Assembly (NCBI RefSeq): GCF_020519665.1
Contig: NZ_CP084703.1
Span: 124,001 to 188,000, forward strand
DNA from: Bacillus shivajii
GTDB taxonomy: Bacteria; Bacillota; Bacilli; Bacillales; Salisediminibacteriaceae
DNA: 64,000 bases
Direction of reading: 5' to 3'
In this document: piece after piece, positions 56,619-63,460 of the stretch
Layout of the letters: each line of letters starts with the position of its first letter
Numbering within the stretch: position 1 is the stretch's first letter
Translations under genes and position numbers: made by a program
Notes under the pieces: generated by a model
The model's database searches: none
What the model saw: only the letters and a program-made list of their open reading frames with translations
What the model was told of the DNA's origin: nothing

Positions 56619-56922
56619 GAGGTTAGGGATATAGACACTGTTTTTATAGTGGAAAAGTTTCGGTTTTGTATATGGACAAAACAAGATGATCACTAATACT
56701 GAAATGATAGGTGGAACATCGCATTTTTATATGCCATTGACGTTATCAATTAAGGGATTCATCACGTTTCGACATTCGGTTTCAGTCATGTATGACAATG
56801 GACTGACAAAAGCGTGAAATTATTCGAAAATAGAAGAAAACTTCGTGTAGCGAAATATTTTCGCGTTTTATATACTTTGTCCTAAGAAGTTAGGAACTAT
56901 TACTCTTTAGGAGGCGTTGTAT
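56619..56922 (+). other. Region upstream of the LVIVD gene
   Basis: About 300 bases without a gene. TATACT at 56871-56876 could be a -10, without a clear -35. CGAAATATTTTCG is a dyad at 56851-56863. The end holds the ribosome site AGGAGGC. Confidence 0.4.
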
Positions 56923-58347
56923 TTGAAAAAACGAAACAAAGTCATTTTATCGTCTATGTTAGCTGGCGCACTAGTTTTTCCAGCGGTGATTCCAACAGGA
57001 CTTGCTCATGATGCATTTGAGGGAGGGCAAAAAACAGAAGCACTGCCTTTTGATCATGATGCACTTGAAATGTTAGGGGAACCAGAAGAAAGTGGAGAAA
57101 AGAATTTAAAGTTTTTACATGAAGCTGCTGCAGTACAAATTAGTGAAGTTGATGGCGTACAAAACAATACGGCAGATGTATATGCGCATAAAGGGTTTGC
57201 GTACCTTGGTACACATACAGCGAATGGCGCCAATGGTGGAGTGAGAATCTTTGATTTGAAGGATCCGGAAAATCCAGTAGAAATTGCGCAAATCGCACAT
57301 GATATCCCTCATACATGGCAAGAAAAAGTCATTGTAAAAAGTGTCAACACGGCAGACTTTAAAGGGGATCTCGCTGTCGTAAGTTTACAGCAGACATCAC
57401 GCAATAATGCAGATCGCCCGGATAGTATTGGTGGGGCGTTATTATATGATGTTACTGACCCCTATTATCCACAGCGTTTAGGGTTTTATGAGTTAGACCG
57501 AGATATTAGAGGAACGCATGAATTGTACTTAACAATGCAAGGAAATCGTGCGCTTATGCTGCTTTCTAATCCTTATGCTGATTATTTTACAGATGGTGAG
57601 CAGAAGGATTTCCAAATTGTTGATGTAAGCGACCCTGCTAACCCTGAATTACTTTGGGAATTTGACCCGCGTGACTTACCTGAAGTAGCAGACGACTTTA
57701 ACGGGTATCATTGGCATGCTCCGGACGGCCACACAAGACCTGTTTTTAACCATAGTGTCATTACAGACAACAATGGTCATTATGCGTATGTGTCAATGTG
57801 GGATCTAGGAACGGTCATCTTTGATATTCGTGATCCAGAAAACGCTGAGTACCTTGGTAGAACAGAATATGCAGATGATCAAAAAGGGGCAGCACACTCT
57901 GCCGCTCTTGCACGTGGAGGTACTGTATTAATTGAAACACGTGAAGTTGCGAACCCGCACGGTGAAGGTTATGAAGATGCATACGGTTATACAAGAATTT
58001 TTGATATACGAGATAAGACAAACCCTGTATTATTAAGTGAATTTACGACTGATTTAACGTATGACTTTAGAGGTTTTACGTTTGCAAACACAGTACATGA
58101 CCCGAAAGTACGAGGGAATACGTTGTACTTATCATATTACTCTGGTGGCGTGATCTCAGTAGACATTACGGACCCGAGTAATCCTGTAGAAATTGGCCGT
58201 TATACACCAGACCAATCAAATGTATGGGGCGTGTTTGTCGACAGAAATTACGTGTTAGCGTCTGACATGGGGCAAGGTTTAAAAGTATTATTGAAGAACA
58301 ATGGAAATCAAGGGAACGGTAATGGAAATCAACCTTTAAAAAATTAA
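56923..58347 (+). CDS. Secreted LVIVD-repeat beta-propeller protein
   Basis: 474 residues with a Sec signal peptide (VILSSMLAGALVFPAVIPTG, cleavage probably after LA before HDAFEGG) and no lipobox Cys, so it is secreted. At least six LVIVD-type repeats are visible, e.g. GVRIFDLKDPENPVEIAQI, GALLYDVTDPYYPQRLG, FQIVDVSDPANPELLWEF, VISVDITDPSNPVEIGRYT. Such repeats form beta-propellers; the ligand is unknown. A Gly/Asn-rich tail (NGNQGNGNGNQ) ends it. TTG 56923 is preferred because AGGAGGC lies 8 bases upstream; TTG 56917 is too close. It has its own terminator and appears monocistronic. Confidence 0.85.
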   Translation: MKKRNKVILSSMLAGALVFPAVIPTGLAHDAFEGGQKTEALPFDHDALEMLGEPEESGEKNLKFLHEAAAVQISEVDGVQNNTADVYAHKGFAYLGTHTANGANGGVRIFDLKDPENPVEIAQIAHDIPHTWQEKVIVKSVNTADFKGDLAVVSLQQTSRNNADRPDSIGGALLYDVTDPYYPQRLGFYELDRDIRGTHELYLTMQGNRALMLLSNPYADYFTDGEQKDFQIVDVSDPANPELLWEFDPRDLPEVADDFNGYHWHAPDGHTRPVFNHSVITDNNGHYAYVSMWDLGTVIFDIRDPENAEYLGRTEYADDQKGAAHSAALARGGTVLIETREVANPHGEGYEDAYGYTRIFDIRDKTNPVLLSEFTTDLTYDFRGFTFANTVHDPKVRGNTLYLSYYSGGVISVDITDPSNPVEIGRYTPDQSNVWGVFVDRNYVLASDMGQGLKVLLKNNGNQGNGNGNQPLKN

Positions 58348-58363
58348 ATAGAAAATGTTCAGT

Positions 58364-58392
58364 AGACGCTCTGTGGTACAGGGCGTCTTTTT
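58364..58392 (+). terminator. Terminator after the LVIVD gene
   Basis: AGACGCTCTG/CAGGGCGTCT around TGGTA, then TTTTT. Confidence 0.9.
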
Positions 58393-58518
58393 GGTAAACA
58401 AATGAATGTGGATGACTTGGTTAAAATGGTAATTTTTTTTAATCTAAATACAGTGGTTTAGTCAAAAAAACTTCCCCCTTAATAAGATGTACTAGCAGTA
58501 TGGAAAGGAGGGAAGATA

Positions 58519-58698
58519 ATGAGTGTAAATCAGGTTAAAGGCTGTCAATGTCAGGATGATATTCAATTGCGTTGTGACTACAGAAGAAAAAATAGACAAC
58601 GACGCCACTGTTGTGATAGTAGAAGACGTCATAAGAAATGTTGTTGCAAATTAATCTGTTTAGGAGCATTGTGTCTTTGCTTACGAATTGATCGTTAA
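58519..58698 (+). CDS. Small Cys/Arg-rich protein
   Basis: A 59-residue reading frame with an excellent ribosome site (GGAAAGGAGGGAAGATA) and its own strong terminator. It has 11 cysteines, at 9, 11, 19, 31, 32, 41-43, 47, 52 and 54. The middle is basic (RRKNRQRRH, DSRRRHKKC), and the C-terminus is hydrophobic with alternating Cys (KLICLGALCLCLRID). No signal peptide. I do not recognise a family. Composition would suit a spore-coat or crust peptide cross-linked by disulfides, or a metal-binding peptide; both are guesses. The gene is too compact and well bounded to be chance. Confidence 0.75.
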   Translation: MSVNQVKGCQCQDDIQLRCDYRRKNRQRRHCCDSRRRHKKCCCKLICLGALCLCLRIDR

Positions 58699-58708
58699 GT
58701 AAAAGTAT

Positions 58709-58737
58709 GGTGCCAAAGATACATTTGGCACCTTTTT
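58709..58737 (+). terminator. Terminator after the Cys-rich gene
   Basis: GGTGCCAAA/TTTGGCACC with loop GATACA, followed by TTTTT; nine perfect pairs. Confidence 0.93.
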
Positions 58738-58894
58738 AATTTGAAACAACATCTGCCAGCTGTTCCATGGTTGGATCCTCTATGATTGGGAAGTTTTTGT
58801 CCTTATGAATTTTAGCTAGGAAAGGAAACTAAAGATGAAAGAGGAGACATGAAATTACCTCTAAAGAGAAATTATAAAGTTGAGGCGAACAACC

Positions 58895-59332
58895 ATGAAT
58901 GTGATTACATCTTTAGGAGAAAAAAGAAGGAAAAAACAATGGAAATTTGAACGGAGCATTTTGCGTTCATTGTCAATTCAAACGATGAAAACAGATGTGT
59001 TTCAAACGTTTTTTTCACAACAATTTGGTGAGTCAGTGGGAAAATTATATTTAACGGATTTTTGCCTAGATATTGGCATTGATGCGTATTTATTAGGGTC
59101 TGAATTCAGTCGGTTTGGTTACTATGGTGATCCCCCTAAAAAAGTGAAAGTACGTTGCCAAGATGAGTTAGACGCGTATATCCAGCAGTGTGTTAGTCAG
59201 TTTCAAGCATGGTTTCATCTCGACGACAACGAATCAGATAAAGTTAAAGAAAAGTGCACAGCATTTTTAGATAAATGGTGGACTACGGGATTTAAAGAAG
59301 GAGAAAAACGTCACCGGCTTCGTCTCCATTAA
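58895..59332 (+). CDS. ybaK: YbaK, DUF2521 family protein
   Basis: Conserved Bacillus protein of unknown role that precedes cwlD. 145 residues; no signal or membrane helix. The N-terminus is basic (LGEKRRKKQWKFERS), the middle contains YLTDFCLDIGIDAYLLGSEF, and the C-terminus WWTTGFKEGEKRHRLRLH. ATG 58895 is chosen with GAGGCG 8 bases upstream; the frame is also open from TTG 58880. Name by synteny and size. Confidence 0.85.
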   Translation: MNVITSLGEKRRKKQWKFERSILRSLSIQTMKTDVFQTFFSQQFGESVGKLYLTDFCLDIGIDAYLLGSEFSRFGYYGDPPKKVKVRCQDELDAYIQQCVSQFQAWFHLDDNESDKVKEKCTAFLDKWWTTGFKEGEKRHRLRLH

Positions 59333-59351
59333 ATTGCATTCATAAATACGT

Positions 59352-59394
59352 CCTCGTCCCAATATATATTTAAAAGGGACAAGGAGGGACGAGG
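59352..59394 (+). promoter_or_regulatory. Alternative hairpins over the cwlD ribosome site
   Basis: CCTCGTCCC (59352-59360) can pair with GGGACAAGG (59376-59384, one mismatch) or perfectly with GGGACGAGG (59386-59394). The second pairing covers part of the cwlD ribosome site GAGGGAG. Confidence 0.45.
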
Positions 59395-59397
59395 GAG

Positions 59398-60114
59398 ATG
59401 AAGAAAGCGTGGAAGTATGTCATTGGACTAATTTGCCTTGGGGCACTATTAATTTTCATTCAGTATCAATTTTCGAGTGAGGACTCGACCGGCTGGCATT
59501 TGCCATTATCGGGGAAGGTGATTGTCGTGGACCCTGGCCATGGTGGTATCGACGGTGGGGCGTCATCAAAAGCTGGTGATTTAGAAAAAGATATTACGCT
59601 TCAAATTAGTTTTATTTTACGTGATTATTTGCAGGAAGCAGGCGCTTTAGTCTTAATGACGCGTGAAGGGGATCATGATTTAGCTGCTGAAAGTACAAAA
59701 AAAATCCGCTCACGAAAAGTAGAGGACTTAAGGAAGCGGGTCAGCTTAATAAATGAATCTGATGCGGATGCTTTTGTAAGTATACATTTAAATGCCATAC
59801 CGTCTCCGAAATGGCGAGGGGCACAAACATTTTATAATCGATCCATCGAAGGAAATGAAATGATGGCAAAGCAAATCCAAAATGAAATTCGTAGAAACCT
59901 TGATAATACAACACGTGAAGCAAAGCCAATCAACAGTGTATATTTAATTCAACAAGCGAGTATTCCTGGTGCACTAGTTGAAGTTGGATTTTTATCAAAC
60001 CCTAGCGAAGCTGAATTATTAACAACAAAAGAATACCAAGAACAAGTTGCAGCATCGATATATGAAGGGCTTTTGCGTTATTACAGTGATGACCCACTGC
60101 CAAGCGGGAATTAA
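59398..60114 (+). CDS. cwlD: CwlD, N-acetylmuramoyl-L-alanine amidase of the spore cortex
   Basis: Removes peptide side chains from cortex muramic acid so that PdaA can make muramic delta-lactam, the mark recognised at germination. 238 residues; an N-terminal membrane anchor (VIGLICLGALLIFIQYQF) and an Amidase_3 domain with zinc ligands His in VVDPGHGGIDGG, Glu in GDLEKDITLQ and His in FVSIHLNAIP, plus catalytic Glu in ALVEVGFLSN. GGAGGGACGAGGGAG precedes the ATG. Expression during sporulation is family knowledge; the promoter could not be placed. Confidence 0.95.
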   Translation: MKKAWKYVIGLICLGALLIFIQYQFSSEDSTGWHLPLSGKVIVVDPGHGGIDGGASSKAGDLEKDITLQISFILRDYLQEAGALVLMTREGDHDLAAESTKKIRSRKVEDLRKRVSLINESDADAFVSIHLNAIPSPKWRGAQTFYNRSIEGNEMMAKQIQNEIRRNLDNTTREAKPINSVYLIQQASIPGALVEVGFLSNPSEAELLTTKEYQEQVAASIYEGLLRYYSDDPLPSGN

Positions 60115-60127
60115 AAAGCAGAGCTAC

Positions 60128-60167
60128 ATTACACCAGGACGTCTTATTCCTGGTGTAATTTCTATTA
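60128..60167 (+). terminator. Terminator after cwlD
   Basis: ATTACACCAGGA pairs perfectly with TCCTGGTGTAAT around CGTCTTAT, with a short T-rich tail. Confidence 0.78.
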
Positions 60168-60255
60168 TTATTTTGACGAATTTTTGACGTATTAAGTCAT
60201 TTTTGATGGTTTTATGACAGATGTGATTTATATCATCACGATGGTGGAAAAGGTG

Positions 60256-60264
60256 TGTTATACT
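60256..60264 (+). promoter_or_regulatory. salA extended -10 promoter
   Basis: TGTTATACT is a perfect extended -10 (TGn plus TATACT) 54 bases before salA. No -35 is evident. Confidence 0.5.
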
Positions 60265-60317
60265 GTCACTATAAACGTATTCGAATACATATTTATCCTA
60301 TTAAAGGCGGTGTTACG

Positions 60318-61370
60318 ATGTTAACAGAACAACAAGTGCTAAATGCATTGAAAGATGTTCACGAGCCCGTATTAAAGAAAAGTCTCGTTGATCTTAATTC
60401 AGTTACTGAATTGAAAATTAAAGATAATATGGTTAGTTTAAAATTAGCGATTGCTCAGCCAGGAACGGCAGAGCAAATGCAATTACAACAAGAAGTGGTT
60501 ACTGCAGTGAAAAGTGCCGGTGCAGAATCAGTAGGACTCCGTTTTGAAAAAATGTCTGATGAAGAACTGCAAAAACATGGTGGAACAGCAGGAGAAGAAG
60601 AAGGCGGTTCATTATTAGACCGTACAGACAAAACGACATTTATCGCAGTTACAAGTGGTAAAGGTGGAGTTGGTAAATCAACGGTTTCCGTTAACTTAGC
60701 AGTATCTCTTGCGCGTAAAGGGAAAAAGGTTGGAATTATTGATGCTGACATTTACGGGTTTAGTGTTCCTGACATGATGGGTATTGAAGAGCGTCCGAAA
60801 GTTGTTGGACAAAAGATTTATCCAGTAACTCGTTTTGATGTACAAGTCATTTCCATGGGCTTCTTTGTAGAGGATAACTCACCAATTATTTGGCGTGGAC
60901 CAATGCTTGGTAAAATGCTAAACAACTTCTTCAGTGAAGTGGAGTGGGATGATCTTGATTACTTAATTCTTGACTTACCGCCAGGAACAGGTGACGTCGC
61001 ATTAGATATTCACTCAATGCTTCCACAGTCGAAGGAAATTATCGTAACAACGCCACATGCCACAGCAGCATTTGTTGCAGCAAGAGCGGGAGCAATGGCA
61101 TTAAAGACAGAACATGAAATTCTTGGTATTGTCGAGAACATGGCTTACTTCGAAAGTAAAGTAACAGGCGAGAAAGAGTATGTCTTCGGTAAAGGCGGCG
61201 GTGAAAAGCTAGCGAAAGAACTTAACAGTGAAGTGCTAGCAAACATCCCATTAGGCCAACCAGAAATTGACGAAGAAAACTTCGCGCCTTCTGTATACGA
61301 TACAGACCACCAAATCGGTGAAAAATATATGGAAATTGCAGACAAAGTGATTTCTCAAACAGAAAAATAA
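60318..61370 (+). CDS. salA: SalA, Mrp/ApbC-type P-loop ATPase
   Basis: Mrp-family ATPase, which in other bacteria carries Fe-S clusters. The B. subtilis orthologue SalA also acts as a regulator of scoC and exoprotease genes. 350 residues: an N-terminal MIP18-like domain (residues 1-90), then SGKGGVGKST at 113-122 and DLPPGTGD. ATG 60318 (MLTEQQVLNAL) follows AAAGGCGGTG; the frame upstream from 60255 contains the promoter. Confidence 0.93.
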   Translation: MLTEQQVLNALKDVHEPVLKKSLVDLNSVTELKIKDNMVSLKLAIAQPGTAEQMQLQQEVVTAVKSAGAESVGLRFEKMSDEELQKHGGTAGEEEGGSLLDRTDKTTFIAVTSGKGGVGKSTVSVNLAVSLARKGKKVGIIDADIYGFSVPDMMGIEERPKVVGQKIYPVTRFDVQVISMGFFVEDNSPIIWRGPMLGKMLNNFFSEVEWDDLDYLILDLPPGTGDVALDIHSMLPQSKEIIVTTPHATAAFVAARAGAMALKTEHEILGIVENMAYFESKVTGEKEYVFGKGGGEKLAKELNSEVLANIPLGQPEIDEENFAPSVYDTDHQIGEKYMEIADKVISQTEK

Positions 61371-61381
61371 ATGATTGTTGG

Positions 61382-61412
61382 AAAACCCGGCTACTTGAAG
61401 CCGGGTTTTTTG
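61382..61412 (+). terminator. Terminator after salA
   Basis: AAACCCGGCT/AGCCGGGTTT around ACTTGA, then a T tract. Confidence 0.95.
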
Positions 61413-61668
61413 TTTGCATTAGGAGAGTGGGGGCGGTGAATTTTTATACAAATGAGGCCTTGTTATATTCGTTTATTCTTTGCTTTATTCATCAATTGAG
61501 TCCTACATGATTGAGTCTGACTCAGCTGACCCGGACTCAATTTTTTAGGACTCAGAAATTGAGAAAAACAACGAAAAAGCGAATTTTATCAAGGTCAGAC
61601 AACCCTCGTTGACACCAAAACACGATTAGCTGGATTTACCTTTATTTTTTCCAAGAGAATATCCGCAT
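61413..61668. other. salA-gerD convergent intergenic region
   Basis: No gene. It holds a cluster of TGAGTC and GACTCA units at 61497-61556. The outer pair AATTGAGTCC (61494-61503) and GGACTCAATT (61533-61542) forms a perfect 10-bp stem followed by TTTT. Confidence 0.5.
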
Positions 61669-61708
61669 AAAAAAAGACGAAGCTCGAGGATTATTCCTCG
61701 TCTTCGTC
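61669..61708 (-). terminator. Terminator of gerD, overlapping its 3' end
   Basis: Read on the minus strand, GACGAAG-AC-GAGG pairs with CCTC-GAG-CTTCGTC around AATAAT and runs into seven T. The left arm encodes the last residues of GerD. Confidence 0.85.
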
Positions 61709-62308
61709 TTTTTCTTCTTCCTCACCTTCTTCGTCACCTTTATCTTGTTTTTGCATTTGTTCTTCGGCGACATTCGCTAAGATTTCATTAATTTTTGCAA
61801 CGAAAAACGGGCTTTCAAAGGCTTCTGCCATGACAGTCATAACTTGTTGACGATACTCCTTGCTTTGCATGAGCTCTAAGTACTTCTCTTCCATTTCTGG
61901 GTCTTTCAGTACTGACATCATCATTCCTTGATATTCGGGGTCTTTCATTAAGTTTTTCATCATTTTTTCATTTTCTTGTTGCATGCTTTCCGCAAATGCA
62001 TTGGCAAAATCAGGGTCCTGCATGACTTCTTGCCAATATTCTTTTCCCGCTTCTGAAGTGAGGGTCGTTTGAATCGTTTCTTTGACGTAATCCTCTTCCA
62101 TGACAAGCTCTTGGCGAACTTCATCATCTTGGAGGACTTCTTTAATGGAATCTTTAGCTTCATCGGTTTTTAACATATCAACCATCATTTTTTTTGTACT
62201 TTCATAATCAGGCTGAGCGTTTTGTTCTTCAGCGGCTGCGCAGCTTGTAAATATGATGATCGCTAAAAAAATAAGCAATAGTTTAAGTGCAAAATTGTTA
62301 GGCTTCAC
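61691..62308 (-). CDS. gerD: GerD germination lipoprotein
   Basis: Spore inner-membrane lipoprotein that clusters nutrient germinant receptors. 205 residues: signal helix LLLIFLAIIIFTSC with lipobox Cys23, a long alpha-helical body rich in Met, Glu and Gln (repeats of DP(E/D)..., e.g. MQDPDF, MKDPEY, LKDPEM), and a strongly acidic tail. The start is GTG at 62308 with AAGGAG about 9 bases upstream. Orientation opposite to salA and kbaA is the same as in B. subtilis. In that species it is made in the forespore under sigma-G; I could not place a sigma-G site with confidence. Confidence 0.94.
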   Translation of the reverse strand: MKPNNFALKLLLIFLAIIIFTSCAAAEEQNAQPDYESTKKMMVDMLKTDEAKDSIKEVLQDDEVRQELVMEEDYVKETIQTTLTSEAGKEYWQEVMQDPDFANAFAESMQQENEKMMKNLMKDPEYQGMMMSVLKDPEMEEKYLELMQSKEYRQQVMTVMAEAFESPFFVAKINEILANVAEEQMQKQDKGDEEGEEEEKDEDEE

Positions 62309-62777
62309 AAGACGAAGCTCCTTTCAAGTACTCTTTTTTAAAAGACAAGAATTTATAAAAATTCTATCTCTTGGTAGTTGTCTAAACTAACAGATAGCGT
62401 CTGCAACACAAGCATACTCCGAGTTGTCTGAACGGACAGATCTTTGAAGCGCTACTGTGAGAGGAAGAGACACGTTTTTGGTATTCCTGCGCTACTACGT
62501 TTGCTCTTCACAACTCGTCTTTATATCGAAGAGCCCGTGCTCGGTGCATCTCGAAGCTTTACCGATGATGATTTACTCGGTGCTCCAGCGGTTACTCGTC
62601 GCAGGTAAAGAGTGTCGCCGATAGGTGGGCGTCTTACGCTTTTCTAATAATATGCTTAGGATGCTTTTGTTTTATTCACTTGTGAACAGGATGTGTCGGT
62701 TAAAAATTAGAGTAGCGAAGGGAAAAGGAATTTTGATACAATAAACGTTGGACTGAAAATGTACAGGAGGAAATGTT
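62309..62777. other. gerD-kbaA divergent intergenic region
   Basis: 469 bases without a gene. It contains two 20-base direct repeats (62376-62395 and 62422-62441, 17 of 20 identical) 46 bases apart. A relatively GC-rich stretch (62450-62640) contains GCGGTTACTCGTCGCA, also seen with one change near 47750, and may be a remnant of a dispersed intergenic repeat. An extended -10 TGATACAAT (62734-62742) probably serves kbaA. Confidence 0.5.
62734..62742 (+). promoter_or_regulatory. kbaA extended -10 promoter
   Basis: TGATACAAT (TGn plus TACAAT), 36 bases before the kbaA start; no convincing -35. Confidence 0.5.
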
Positions 62778-63410
62778 GTGAAATCACAAAAAGTAGTCTT
62801 TTTATTTTATACAACGTTACTTATAGGAACAACGGCCGGATTTCTTATGGGATTTATTCTAGACTGGCAAACACATATAAATGATTTAATGAACTTTAGT
62901 TTCGGTGGTATCTTGATGATCGGGATCACGGCCGGGATATGGACAGTCATTGCTCAAATGGGTTTCTTTGCATACTTAACGATTCATCGTTTTGGTCTTG
63001 GTATCTTTAAATCACAAAGACTTTGGACGAGGGTTCAAGTCATTATTATTGCATTTGCATTGTTTGATTTGATGTTCTTCCGTCATATGGCATTTGCTGA
63101 GCCTGGAGAATCGATGGCAGGATATGCAATTTTGCCAACATTATTACTCATTTATGCCTTGATTGTTGCTTATTTGAAAAGTAAAGATACAAATTATACG
63201 GCGTTTGTGCCGACAGTTTTTTTTATGGTTGTTGTTACATCAATTGAGTGGTTCCCGGCATTAAGAGAAAATGATTTTACGTTCTTACTTAATGCGGTTG
63301 TCCCTTTATTAGTCGCGAATACATGGCAAATTCTTGTGCTACATCGTCTGCACGAACCAGTCGAGCAACAAAAGAAAACAGAGACATCCAAAAAGAAACA
63401 AAAAGGATAA
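62778..63410 (+). CDS. kbaA: KbaA, KinB-signalling membrane protein
   Basis: Integral membrane protein needed for activation of the sporulation kinase KinB in B. subtilis. 210 residues with about six hydrophobic helices (e.g. FLFYTTLLIGTTAGFLMGFI near the start) and a basic C-terminal tail (KKTETSKKKQKG). The start is GTG 62778, 7 bases after AGGAGG; the ATG at 62773 is out of frame. It lies between gerD and pdaB on the opposite strand, as in B. subtilis. Confidence 0.92.
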   Translation: MKSQKVVFLFYTTLLIGTTAGFLMGFILDWQTHINDLMNFSFGGILMIGITAGIWTVIAQMGFFAYLTIHRFGLGIFKSQRLWTRVQVIIIAFALFDLMFFRHMAFAEPGESMAGYAILPTLLLIYALIVAYLKSKDTNYTAFVPTVFFMVVVTSIEWFPALRENDFTFLLNAVVPLLVANTWQILVLHRLHEPVEQQKKTETSKKKQKG

Positions 63411-63456
63411 AAACCATAAAATCCCAGGCGCCAGGCACCTGGGATTTTATGGTTTT
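63410..63456. terminator. Bidirectional terminator between kbaA and pdaB
   Basis: A perfect 19-bp stem, outer arms AAAACCATAAAATCCCAGG and its complement, around a 9-base loop, with A and T runs on both sides. It serves both convergent genes. Confidence 0.95.
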
Positions 63457-63460
63457 TTGT

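Noticed and set aside
61494-61560. TGAGTC cluster as a CRISPR array
   Set aside because: Units are only 6-8 bases, in both orientations, with irregular spacing.
62309-62777. tRNA or insertion sequence in the gerD-kbaA gap
   Set aside because: No cloverleaf, no CCA-adjacent acceptor stem, no transposase frame and no terminal inverted repeats were found.
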